Shown: positions 22,806-30,296 of the stretch, piece after piece
Layout: each line of letters opens with the position of its first letter
Position numbering within the stretch: the stretch's first letter is position 1
Assembly: GCA_944385575.1 (NCBI GenBank)
Contig: CALWXT010000013.1
Span: forward strand, 1 to 37,764
DNA: 37,764 bases
Reading direction: 5' to 3'
Source: an uncultured Flavonifractor sp.
GTDB taxonomy: Bacteria > Bacillota > Clostridia > Oscillospirales > Oscillospiraceae
Position numbers and translations under genes: made by a program
Notes under the pieces: generated by a model
Seen by the model: the letters and a program-made list of their open reading frames with translations, nothing else
Told to the model about the DNA's origin: nothing
Database searches by the model: none

Positions 22806-22859
22806 AAAAGCTCCTCCCCCATGTGAATTTATTACTTCACATGGGGGAGGGGCTTTTTA
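22804..22859. terminator. Bidirectional intrinsic terminator after the PucR-like gene
   Basis: A long stem (AAAAAGCTCCTCCCCCATG arm against its complement around a short TTATTA loop), flanked by A and T tracts. It serves the PucR gene and the converging GntR gene. Confidence 0.9.
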
Positions 22860-22893
22860 CACTCCAGGTAGCTCAGACAATAGAATTCCGTTT

Positions 22894-23568
22894 TTAAATA
22901 AAATAGTCGGGATATTGCGCCTGGATCTTTTCTACATCAATCTGATAGCGGTCAAGATGCGCTTCCATCAGTGCCCGTGCTCTGGTGACATTCTTTTGCG
23001 CCACAGCCTCCATCAGATCCTGATGGTCCTGGACAATCTTTGTGTTTTTCACTGTAGTAAGTGCCATACTTCGTACTCGGTCAAAGTGTATAGAAATTGT
23101 GTCCATCAAAGCATATACCTGGGGCTTCTGCGCAATTTCAAACAACAGGCGGTGAAATTGGTGATCCAAGTCTGTAAGCGTTTCCGCATAGTAGTTCTCC
23201 AGATAAAATTGTTGTAGGCGAACATTTTCCTGAAGCATCCTGATAGCTTTTTCGTCCGCCAGCATACAATCCAGCTCAATTACCGCGCACTCCAGCACCC
23301 TGCGCATAAACCTGGCTTCTTCTACCATGTGGCAATCAATGAGGGCAATGGCGCTTCCCCGCTGGGGATAGATTTCCACAATTTTCACTTTGGAAAGCTC
23401 GATCAGCGCCTCCCGCACAGGTGTGCGGGAAAGCCCCATCTCCGCGGCCAGCTCATTCTCGCTGACCAGACTGCCCGGCTTCAGCGCAAGGCGGACAATG
23501 TTGTCCTTCAGCGTACGCAGCGCGTAATCACGGCCCGTCTCCCGTGGGAGACGCTCAGTCAAATACAA
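22894..23568 (-). CDS. GntR/FCD-family transcriptional regulator (TTG start)
   Basis: This 224-residue repressor has an N-terminal winged helix (SENELAAEMGLSRTPVREALIELSK) and a C-terminal FCD domain with likely metal ligands Asp/His (DLDHQFHRLLFEIA; DHQDLMEAV). I start at TTG 23568 because AGGAGG lies nine bases upstream. It is divergent from the KDPG aldolase/KDG kinase operon and shares CTAGYATACAA motifs with it at both promoters, so it probably controls that operon and itself. FCD regulators of this type often bind uronates or aldonates. Confidence 0.88.
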   Translation of the reverse strand: MYLTERLPRETGRDYALRTLKDNIVRLALKPGSLVSENELAAEMGLSRTPVREALIELSKVKIVEIYPQRGSAIALIDCHMVEEARFMRRVLECAVIELDCMLADEKAIRMLQENVRLQQFYLENYYAETLTDLDHQFHRLLFEIAQKPQVYALMDTISIHFDRVRSMALTTVKNTKIVQDHQDLMEAVAQKNVTRARALMEAHLDRYQIDVEKIQAQYPDYFI

Positions 23569-23601
23569 ACCCTCTCGCCTCCTGTACTTCTTCCGTCTAC
23601 T

Positions 23602-23630
23602 AGCATACAAAAACGAGCGGCGCTCGTCAA
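23602..23630 (-). promoter_or_regulatory. Promoter of gntR with overlapping operator
   Basis: On the minus strand TTGACG (23625-23630), 17-base spacer, TATGCT (23602-23607). The -10 overlaps CTAGCATACAA, which matches the element in the opposing promoter. Confidence 0.7.
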
Positions 23631-23700
23631 GAACCAGTATTTTGATTCAATTCTCCCCTTTGCACAAAAATCACCAGCTGAAATTTTACGTCTTCCCGAC

Positions 23701-23728
23701 TTGCTTTCTAGTATACAAGTATTATAAT
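23701..23728 (+). promoter_or_regulatory. Promoter of KDPG aldolase/KDG kinase operon with operator in spacer
   Basis: TTGCTT (23701-23706), 16-base spacer, TATAAT (23723-23728). The spacer holds CTAGTATACAAG centred on GTATAC, a GntR-type operator shape. Confidence 0.7.
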
Positions 23729-23772
23729 TTACTTGCCAACAAAATCTGGCGGTTAATCAAGGGGGTATTTCC

Positions 23773-24735
23773 ATGAACGAAATTTTGCAGCGGCTGTGCC
23801 GGATTGGCATTGTACCTGTCCTCTCCGTGGAGGACGCGGAAAAAGCGCTGGGACTGGCCAATGCGCTGTCTGCCGGCGGGCTTCCGGCGGCAGAGGTCAC
23901 CTTCCGCACCCAGGCGGGGGAGGAGTCTATCCGCCAGATCGCAGAGAATTGCCCGCAGGTTTTGGTGGGGGCGGGCACAATTCTGAACGTGGAGCAGTGC
24001 CGGCGGGCGCTGGCCGCCGGCGCCCGGTTCATTGTCTCCCCCGGGTATAATGAGGCCCTGGTAGCTTACTGTCTGGAACAGGGCGTACCGGTCATTCCCG
24101 GCTGCGCCACTGCCTCCGACCTGGGCAGAGCAGTAAGCGCCGGCCTGGATCTGGTAAAATTTTTTCCTGCGGAGCAGGCGGGAGGGCTGCCGCTGCTCAA
24201 GGCACTAGCCCCCGTCTTTCCCCGGCTGGGTTTCATGCCTACCGGCGGCATCAGCATAAAAAATCTTTCGGACTACCTGGGATATGACCGTGTCCGCCTC
24301 TGCGGCGGCTCCTGGATGGCCAAAAGTGAGCTTATCCAGGGGGAGCGGTGGGAGGATATTACCACCCTGTGCCGGCAAGCTGTGGGGACCATGCTGAACT
24401 TTTCCCTCCAGCATGTGGGCCTGCCCTGCGGCAGCGCGGACGCCGCGGCCGGCACGGCTCAGGCCATTTGCCGGCTCTTCGGTTTAGATTACCGGCAGGG
24501 CGGTAGCTCGGACTTTGCCGGGCCCTTTGTGGAGTGCTGCAAGGTGGATATGCCAGGCACAAACGGACACATTGCCATCGGAACGCCAGATGTGGATCGG
24601 GCGGAATTCCATCTGGGTCTGGAGGGTGTGGAATTCTTGGAGCACACCCGGAAGGTGGACAACAACGGGCGCACCAAGGCGATTTATTTGAAACAGACCT
24701 TTGCCGGCTTTTCCATTCATCTGATGCGGAAGTAA
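23773..24735 (+). CDS. KDPG/KHG aldolase fused to a VOC-like domain
   Basis: This 320-residue protein joins two domains. Residues 1-205 form a classical KDPG/KHG aldolase: AAEVTFRTQAGEESI with the catalytic Glu, LVGAGTIL, FIVSPGYN, GCATASDL, and LVKFFPAEQAGG with the Schiff-base Lys, then FMPTGGIS. It cleaves 2-keto-3-deoxy-6-phosphogluconate to pyruvate and glyceraldehyde-3-phosphate. Residues ~220-320 (HVGLPCGS... NGHIAIGTPDVDRAEFHLGLEGVEFL ... FAGFSIHL) look like a single VOC module, which a normal ~210-residue KDPG aldolase lacks. The ATG at 23773 has AAGGGGG upstream, and kdgK follows in the same operon. Confidence 0.92.
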   Translation: MNEILQRLCRIGIVPVLSVEDAEKALGLANALSAGGLPAAEVTFRTQAGEESIRQIAENCPQVLVGAGTILNVEQCRRALAAGARFIVSPGYNEALVAYCLEQGVPVIPGCATASDLGRAVSAGLDLVKFFPAEQAGGLPLLKALAPVFPRLGFMPTGGISIKNLSDYLGYDRVRLCGGSWMAKSELIQGERWEDITTLCRQAVGTMLNFSLQHVGLPCGSADAAAGTAQAICRLFGLDYRQGGSSDFAGPFVECCKVDMPGTNGHIAIGTPDVDRAEFHLGLEGVEFLEHTRKVDNNGRTKAIYLKQTFAGFSIHLMRK

Positions 24736-24761
24736 GTACACTGGGGAAAGGAGCTTTTTGT

Positions 24762-25784
24762 ATGGGGAAAATTGTTACCTTCGGAGAAATCATGCTGCGT
24801 CTGGCCCCAAACGGGTACAACCGGTTCTTCCAGGATGACCAGCTTCAGGCCACCTTTGGCGGCGGCGAGGCCAATGTGGCAGTATCTCTAGCAAATTATG
24901 GAATGCACGCAGCCTTTGTGACCAGGCTTCCCGCCCATGCCATCGGGCAGGGGGCGGTAAACGCCCTGCGGGGCCTGGGGGTAGATGCCTCTCATATTGT
25001 CCGTGGCGGGGAACGAGTGGGTATTTACTACCTGGAAAAGGGCGCCTCCCAGCGGGGCAGCGTGTGCATCTATGACCGGGCCCATTCCGCCATTCAGCAG
25101 GCACGTCCGGAGGAGTTTGACTGGGACAGTATTTTTGAGGACGCGGTCTGGTTTCACTTTACCGGCATTACCCCCGCTCTGGGGGAAAATCTGGTGGAAA
25201 TCTGCCTGCAGGCCTGCCAGGCAGCCAAGGCGCGAGGTGTCAAAATCTCTTGTGACCTAAATTACCGGAGCAAGCTGTGGAACCGGGAGCAGGCCAAAGC
25301 CGCCATGACCAAGCTGTGTCAGTATGTGGATGTGTGCATCGCCAATGAGGAGGACGCCAAGGATGTCTTCGGCATTGCGGCCGCGGACAGTGATATTTAT
25401 GGCGGCAAGCTGAACAAGGCAGGCTATGAAAGTGTTGCCCGACAGCTGGCCAGGCAGTTTGGATTTGAAACGGTAGCCATTACCCTGCGCACCTCCCTCT
25501 CCGCCAGCGACAACAACTGGGCGGGAATGCTGTATAACGGCGGGACGTGCTACCTGTCCAAGGAATACCATCTCCACATCGTGGACCGGGTAGGAGGTGG
25601 GGACAGCTTTGCCGGAGGACTGATTTACGCCCTACTCAGCGGGAAAGCTCCCCAGGATGCCATTGAGTTTGCCGTAGCGGCCTCCGCCCTCAAACACTCC
25701 ATTGAGGGAGACTTCAACCGCGTCACCTGCGCCGAGGTGGAAAAACTAGCCGGCGGCGACAGTTCTGGGCGGGTCCAGCGTTAG
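24762..25784 (+). CDS. kdgK: 2-keto-3-deoxygluconate kinase (PfkB family)
   Basis: This 340-residue PfkB kinase phosphorylates KDG to KDPG, the substrate of the preceding aldolase. N-terminal VTFGEIMLRLAPNG and FGGGEANVAVSLANYG hold the sugar site. The C-terminal DRVGGGDSFAGGLIYALL is the PfkB signature, with the catalytic Asp in GGGD rather than the usual GAGD. The RBS AAAGGAG is eight bases from ATG 24762. Assignment to KDG rests on the family pattern and operon partner; a related 2-keto-3-deoxygalactonate kinase is possible. Confidence 0.9.
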   Translation: MGKIVTFGEIMLRLAPNGYNRFFQDDQLQATFGGGEANVAVSLANYGMHAAFVTRLPAHAIGQGAVNALRGLGVDASHIVRGGERVGIYYLEKGASQRGSVCIYDRAHSAIQQARPEEFDWDSIFEDAVWFHFTGITPALGENLVEICLQACQAAKARGVKISCDLNYRSKLWNREQAKAAMTKLCQYVDVCIANEEDAKDVFGIAAADSDIYGGKLNKAGYESVARQLARQFGFETVAITLRTSLSASDNNWAGMLYNGGTCYLSKEYHLHIVDRVGGGDSFAGGLIYALLSGKAPQDAIEFAVAASALKHSIEGDFNRVTCAEVEKLAGGDSSGRVQR

Positions 25785-25992
25785 TCCGCCGCGATACACA
25801 CCCCAGGGGCAAAAAAAAGGAGGGCAGTTGACTGTGTACCGCTTTCCTCTTTCAGCTGCTTCATAAAGTGTGATAGCAAGATTTTTGGCGGTATCACCTT
25901 TTCATCGCTATCATTTTTTGAACCATTTCACCTAACGAGTCCTTTTCTTTATACAGGAGCCCTGACGCAAATGCGTCAGGGCTCCTGTTGTA
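25785..25992. terminator. Intergenic region with long hairpin (25954-25987)
   Basis: The stretch is gene-free. Its only clear feature is a perfect 16-bp stem (25954-25969 with 25972-25987) with a two-base loop, between the converging kdgK and LCP genes. No long T tract follows on either strand, so its terminator strength is uncertain. Confidence 0.65.
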
Positions 25993-27315
25993 TCAAGATT
26001 TCTGGGCAATGGTGAGCATATCGGCGGTGATGTCGGTGGTATAGGGGTTGATGCCCTGGGTGTTCACCAGCTCTAGCACCTTGTCGGGGCAGAGCTCATA
26101 GCAGTAGGCCCAGCCGTGATAGGTCACCGTGCTGTCTCCCGGCAGCACCGAGGCAGTGAGGTCATTGGAGAAGTCGAAGTACAGGGCCTTTTCCGCGAAA
26201 TAGAGCAGGTCGCTCATTTCCAGGTCGGTCTGCACATTCTCCAGGAAGATGTCGTAGTAGGTGGCAAAGTTACCGGGCTGGGACAGGGCCTTTTTCAGCA
26301 CCGCTGTCAGCAGATTCCGCTGGGTCTCAGTGCGGCCAATGTCGGCGTCGGAGTAGGCGTCATAGGTTTTCCACTCGCCTTCCGCCTCGTCATAATAGGA
26401 ATTCTGCCGGCAGCAGGCCACCTTCAGCGCGTCGGAGCCAGACAGCCACTGCATTCCCTTGTTGAAGTGGATATACAGGTCCTGGGCGAAATCTTCGTAG
26501 TTCATGTTCACCGGTACGTTGAAGTCCACACCGCCGATGGCGTCCACCAGCTTCACGAAGCCGTTGGTGCTCACCTTCACATAGAAGTCGATGGGGATGC
26601 CAAGGATCTGGGACACTTCTTCCTTCAGGCCCTCGATGCCGTTGTAGGCGTAGGCGCTGCTCAGCTTGTAGAAGGAGCTGCCGTCGGACTCCTTCACCCC
26701 GTCGACCATGGTGTCCCGGGGAAGGGAGACCAGCCCCGCCTCCTGGTTCACCGTGTCGTAGGTGAGCACCATCATGGTATCGGCGTTGCCGCCGACTTGA
26801 TCGCTGGCCACCAGAAGGAAGGTGTAGGTGTAATCCTTCCGCACCGGCCCCGAGTCCTCCATCGTATTCTCCGGGGCAAAGGAAAATTGCCCGTCCGTCC
26901 AGGAGCCGATCATTTGGGCCACGTGCTGAAAGCCCAGGGCAGGCGGCAGCAGGAGGGTGACCACAATACAGACGATGGCGGCCACAAGGATCACGCGGCG
27001 CCATTTGACCTTGTTCGCCAGTTTGGGCCGCTTTTCGCCGCGGTCCTCGCTTTCCGTCAAGCAGGAGATACACTCCGCATCTTCCATGTCCGGCTCATAA
27101 AACCGGGTGAAATCCGACCACGCCTGGTCCACGGTTGCAATTCGTCCGCTGGGATGCTCCCGCTCGCGCTGCTCCATGGCATCCAGCACGCAGGCAAGGA
27201 ACTCTTCGTCTCCGTCCGTCTCCCCGCGGGCATGCGTCTTCAAAAGAGCTTCCAGCTCCTCTATGTTCATGTGATATAAATACTGATACTTGGTCTCGCT
27301 GTTGCGGCTGACCAT
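25993..27315 (-). CDS. LCP (LytR-CpsA-Psr) protein with cytoplasmic anti-sigma-like N-terminus
   Basis: This 440-residue protein has three parts. Residues 1-105 are cytoplasmic, acidic and helical (MNIEELEALLKTHARGETDG...), resembling anti-sigma N-termini; a CISC pair is present but without the His of zinc-binding anti-sigma factors. One membrane helix (about 107-129, VILVAAIVCIVVTLLL) follows. The rest is an extracellular LCP domain: GLVSLPRDTMV with the key Arg, YKLSSAYAYNGIEGL, and GRTETQRNLL with the second Arg cluster. LCP enzymes attach polymers to peptidoglycan. It lies 51 bases after an ECF sigma gene, so it may act both as envelope enzyme and as regulator of that sigma. Confidence 0.9.
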   Translation of the reverse strand: MVSRNSETKYQYLYHMNIEELEALLKTHARGETDGDEEFLACVLDAMEQREREHPSGRIATVDQAWSDFTRFYEPDMEDAECISCLTESEDRGEKRPKLANKVKWRRVILVAAIVCIVVTLLLPPALGFQHVAQMIGSWTDGQFSFAPENTMEDSGPVRKDYTYTFLLVASDQVGGNADTMMVLTYDTVNQEAGLVSLPRDTMVDGVKESDGSSFYKLSSAYAYNGIEGLKEEVSQILGIPIDFYVKVSTNGFVKLVDAIGGVDFNVPVNMNYEDFAQDLYIHFNKGMQWLSGSDALKVACCRQNSYYDEAEGEWKTYDAYSDADIGRTETQRNLLTAVLKKALSQPGNFATYYDIFLENVQTDLEMSDLLYFAEKALYFDFSNDLTASVLPGDSTVTYHGWAYCYELCPDKVLELVNTQGINPYTTDITADMLTIAQKS

Positions 27316-27366
27316 GGCTATTCCCCCTATCCGTTCGTTCCATTTTGACGGTTGAGCAGGCAGGTA

Positions 27367-27858
27367 TCATCCGTCATCCAGGGAGTGTTTCAACTTCTTC
27401 AATAGCCTTTGCATCCGCTTTTGGCAGGCCCAAACGCTGATGTTCAGCTCCTTGGCCAGTTCCAAATAGGTCGCTTTCTCCAGGACGATCCGTTTAAGCA
27501 AATGGATCTCGTCCTCCGTCATCATGTTTTGGAAGAGCAGCTCTGCCGAAACCGGCAGCTCCCCGGTCCCGGCCACAGCGCTTTCCGGTACCTCACACAT
27601 GGAAATAAACAGCTTCTGTTCCCGGTGTGCCCGCGCCATCATATTCAATGCCACGTTTTTTGCGGTAACTTTAAGCCAGCCGACCTGGTTTTCGCTGGAC
27701 CGGAATACCTCAAACCGCCGCCAGGCCACAAGAAAGGTCTCCTGCGCCGCCTCGTTGGCCATGGGCCAGTTCTGCAAAAAACGATATGCATGGATTACGA
27801 TCTGTCTATAGTATTGGCGATAATAGGACTCGAATATCGCCCTATTGTCCGGCGCCAT
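27367..27858 (-). CDS. ECF-type RNA polymerase sigma factor
   Basis: This 163-residue sigma factor has region 2 (IFESYYRQYYRQIVIHAYRFLQNWPMANEAAQETFLVAWRRFEVF) and region 4 (ATYLELAKELNISVWACQKRMQRLLKKLK) separated by a ~50-residue linker. I start at ATG 27858 because GGGAGG lies nine bases upstream; the first in-frame ATG at 27888 has no site. A sigma-A-like promoter (27893-27922) gives a short leader. The next gene is the LCP protein with an anti-sigma-like N-terminus, so the pair probably forms a sigma/anti-sigma circuit responding to envelope stress. Confidence 0.9.
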   Translation of the reverse strand: MAPDNRAIFESYYRQYYRQIVIHAYRFLQNWPMANEAAQETFLVAWRRFEVFRSSENQVGWLKVTAKNVALNMMARAHREQKLFISMCEVPESAVAGTGELPVSAELLFQNMMTEDEIHLLKRIVLEKATYLELAKELNISVWACQKRMQRLLKKLKHSLDDG

Positions 27859-27892
27859 AAGCGCTCGCCTCCCTGCAAAGGATTCCATAAAA

Positions 27893-27922
27893 AGTATAAC
27901 ATGAGGCCTCGCGCATCAGCAA
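27893..27922 (-). promoter_or_regulatory. Promoter of the ECF sigma gene
   Basis: On the minus strand TTGCTG (27917-27922), 18-base spacer, TATACT (27893-27898). Confidence 0.5.
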
Positions 27923-28130
27923 GATTCTGCCGGTCCGTTCTCCCGCCGCAGGGCCTGAGCGGTTTTCCGGATGCCAGCGTTCAGCCAAATATCGTCTCTG
28001 TTTTCTTTATTTGAGATCCGGGCCAAAAATGGTCCCGGTGCTCACCAACCAAATCATGGCCAAGCTGTTTCTGGCGGCGGCCCTCTGCCTGTTCCGCTCG
28101 CCGCAAAGGGTGCAAACCGCTTCTTTTGCA

Positions 28131-29153
28131 CTACTTTACCTGAAAAATATTCAGATCCTGTCCTGTCAGCGGCTTTGTATAGGGATTCAGCATCCCGTTC
28201 ACGATCTCCAGCACTTCCTCCGGGTAGAGCTCATAGCACCATTCCGTCTCTTTATATTTTACCGTCCCATCCCCAGGCAGTGTCTCGAAGGAAAGCGCGG
28301 TCTCCAAGGGGAAATTCAGGAGCGACGAAGCAAACCAGGCTATATGCTCCGCCTTCAGATCCGTGGTCACATATTGCTTCCAGAGGTCTATGTACTCAAA
28401 TATCTTCTGAGGGTTTGCCAGCAGTTTTTTTGCGATGGCGGCCAGCAGCTGCTGCTGGGTGCGCGTTCTGCCGATGTCCGAGTCGGGATAGGCCATCGTC
28501 CCGTCAGAGTTTTTCCGCAGGCGGCATATGGCAAGGGCTTCTTTCCCGTTGATATGCTGCATTCCGGGCTCAAAATGGATGTACAGGTCCTGGAGCGGAT
28601 CATCATAGGCCATATGAATGGGCACATCGAAGTCGATTCCATCCACCGCGTCCACCACTTGGACAAAGCCATCCACATCCACACAGATGTAATAATCGAT
28701 CGGGATGCCCAGCATCCGGGATACTTCGTCCCGCAATGCCTCGATCCCGTCGTGGTAGACCGCGTTGATCTTGGGAAAGCGGCGGTCCACCAGCGTATCT
28801 CTCGGAATGGACACTAGCCCCGCCATCTGCTCTGCCGTGTCGTACGTCAGCACCATAATGGTGTCCGCGTTTGCGCTTGCCTGGTCTGACGCCACAAGCA
28901 GGAACGTATAGCACAAGCGCCTGCGCTCAAAATCCCCCTGTGTGCTTGACGGTGCCGGCGTGTGTACTGTGTTTTCTCCGGCCTGGGCCTGGGTTTCCGC
29001 GGGGGAAATCTCCGCCACGGGAGGCGGTTTGATCACTGCCTTCCACGAGAGATAGGCGATCACAATAATCGCTGATAAAACGACAGCCATCAGGTATAAT
29101 AGTTTCAAGATGCGGGGAAAAGATGATGTTTTGCGTGCACGTTTTCCAGACAC
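28131..29153 (-). CDS. Second LCP (LytR-CpsA-Psr) family protein, GTG start
   Basis: This 340-residue protein starts at GTG 29153 with a basic N-terminus (MSGKRARKTSSF) and one membrane helix (about residues 16-40), then a Pro/Ala linker and an LCP domain: GLVSIPRDTLVDRRFPKINAVYHDGIEAL, GIDFDVPIHMAY and DIGRTRTQQQLLAAI, with the conserved Arg residues in place. It is closely related to the LCP domain of the neighbouring 440-residue protein (LLVASDQASANADTIMVLTYDT against LLVASDQVGGNADTMMVLTYDT), so the two arose by tandem duplication, but this copy lacks the anti-sigma-like cytoplasmic part. Confidence 0.88.
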   Translation of the reverse strand: MSGKRARKTSSFPRILKLLYLMAVVLSAIIVIAYLSWKAVIKPPPVAEISPAETQAQAGENTVHTPAPSSTQGDFERRRLCYTFLLVASDQASANADTIMVLTYDTAEQMAGLVSIPRDTLVDRRFPKINAVYHDGIEALRDEVSRMLGIPIDYYICVDVDGFVQVVDAVDGIDFDVPIHMAYDDPLQDLYIHFEPGMQHINGKEALAICRLRKNSDGTMAYPDSDIGRTRTQQQLLAAIAKKLLANPQKIFEYIDLWKQYVTTDLKAEHIAWFASSLLNFPLETALSFETLPGDGTVKYKETEWCYELYPEEVLEIVNGMLNPYTKPLTGQDLNIFQVK

Positions 29154-29331
29154 AAAATCAACTTCTTTCTGGCCATATAGAACTGCCTATTATCATTATT
29201 TGCAGTCTTGTGGAAAACCGGACAGCCATCGACAAAGTTATTCGAAGTTTCCTTCCCCGTGTCGACTGAGAGAGCCGTGCGTCCTCTGAGTTCTATTTGG
29301 GAAAACCAGTAAATAAAGGCGATTCTAATGT

Positions 29332-29524
29332 GTATTTTGCTACCTTCTAATAACTCCTTGTAGAGCTTTTGCAGATGGTGCCTGGTGGTCAGCTTCTTTA
29401 GCTTGACGTCACCAATGCGAGCGATGGCAATCGTAAGCTTATATCGGTTGGCCGTAGCGGTACATATATTGAGTTTGGCGTGGAATTCATACCAGGTGCG
29501 CAACCAGGTAGCCACAGTATACTT
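29332..29524 (-). pseudogene. Relic: N-terminal (core-binding) part of a Tn916-type integrase
   Basis: The minus-strand frame reads KYTVATWLRTWYEFHAK, then STANRYK-like TATANRYKLT, IGDVKLKKLT and HLQKLYKELLE. This is the SAM-like core-binding domain of tyrosine recombinases (pattern WLxxWY, TxxxYxxxI, LGxxxLxxLTxxHLQxxYxxL). Upstream and downstream residues are unrelated and the catalytic domain is absent on this strand, so it is a broken fragment. Confidence 0.75.
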
Positions 29525-29599
29525 GTCTGCCGCTTTGCTGACGCCCAGGACCTGACACTCCCCAGGTTTTTCCCTGCTTCTCTTGTTGACTACACATTT

Positions 29600-29710
29600 A
29601 TCACCGAGGAAATGTACCACCCGGATTTGGTGACAAAGCTCCACAAGAAGCTTATAAGGGACGCCGGGCTCCACACATCGGCTTCCACGATCATGGAGCA
29701 GGTCATGTAA
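29600..29710 (+). pseudogene. Relic: C-terminal part of a tyrosine integrase, opposite strand, frameshifted
   Basis: The plus-strand frame reads EEMYHPDLVTKLHKKLIRDAGL, matching the segment before the catalytic box of Tn916-type integrases. After AGL a frameshift is needed to continue as HIGFHDHGAGH, a decayed version of HIRFHDLRHT. It is in the opposite orientation to the N-terminal fragment 75 bases away, so the integrase gene has been broken and inverted. Confidence 0.6.
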
Positions 29711-29722
29711 GATAGCGAGAAC

Positions 29723-29760
29723 TGCCGGGCAGGAAGCACAAACTTTCTGCCCGGCACTCT
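29723..29760 (+). terminator. Terminator-like hairpin after the integrase relic
   Basis: TGCCGGGCAGGAAG (29723-29736) pairs with CTTTCTGCCCGGCA (29743-29756), one mismatch, followed by CTCTTT. Confidence 0.6.
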
Positions 29761-29806
29761 TTAAACTTTTCCAGTCCCTTCGGTGTGCGGGTCAAAATAT
29801 GCAACA

Positions 29807-29842
29807 AAAAAAGCCCTGAAAACCGAAATTCTCAAGGCTTTT
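29807..29842. terminator. Short A/T-flanked hairpin
   Basis: AAAAAAGCC...GGCTTTT with a short interrupted stem; it looks like a weak bidirectional terminator, between the integrase and response-regulator relics. Confidence 0.4.
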
Positions 29843-29924
29843 CTATTCCAAACGGATTGTTTTCTAACACTTTTAAAACAGAGATACACTACTCCATCCT
29901 AACTATATAAACAAAGATACTGAA

Positions 29925-30119
29925 CTACTCAACCTTCATCATACGATATCCAACACCAATATGCGTCTGAATATACTGGGGTGAGCCAGGTTCTTTTTCT
30001 AGCTTCTTTCGCAGAGTTGCCATAAATACGCGAAGAGAGGCAACATCATTTTCCCAGCTTCGCCCATATGCATTTCCCTCCTGTCCTTCATCAAACATAT
30101 ACGATTTGTATTTATCGTA
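29925..30119 (-). pseudogene. Relic: C-terminal DNA-binding end of an OmpR/KdpE-type response regulator
   Basis: A 64-codon minus-strand frame, too short for usual ORF cut-offs, ends in DVASLRVFMATLRKKLEKE, PQYIQTHIGVGYRMMKVE and a stop. This is the end of a winged-helix OmpR-family effector domain and is most like KdpE (LRVFMxxLRxKxE...GVGYRM). The receiver domain and most of the winged helix are missing, and a stop codon closes the frame on the 5' side. It is a truncated remnant. Confidence 0.75.
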
Positions 30120-30183
30120 TCATGACCAGTACTATGAAGTTATAAATAATGTGGCCATGTGATTAAGATGAAATAAAGGCCAC

Positions 30184-30266
30184 AAAAAACCGGGCGCACG
30201 AGAAGATTACGAAACCATGCAGTTTCCTGCTGGTCACCGTGTTGTTCTCGTGCGTCCGGTTTTTCT
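30184..30266 (-). terminator. Long-armed terminator of the tethered-sigma gene
   Basis: On the minus strand an AAAACCGGACGCACGAGAA arm pairs with TTCTCGTGCGCCCGGTTTT across a ~40-base loop that itself can fold, and a T tract follows. Confidence 0.8.
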
Positions 30267-30296
30267 TTACGGTTCTCGGGAAATTTCCGGGACAGG

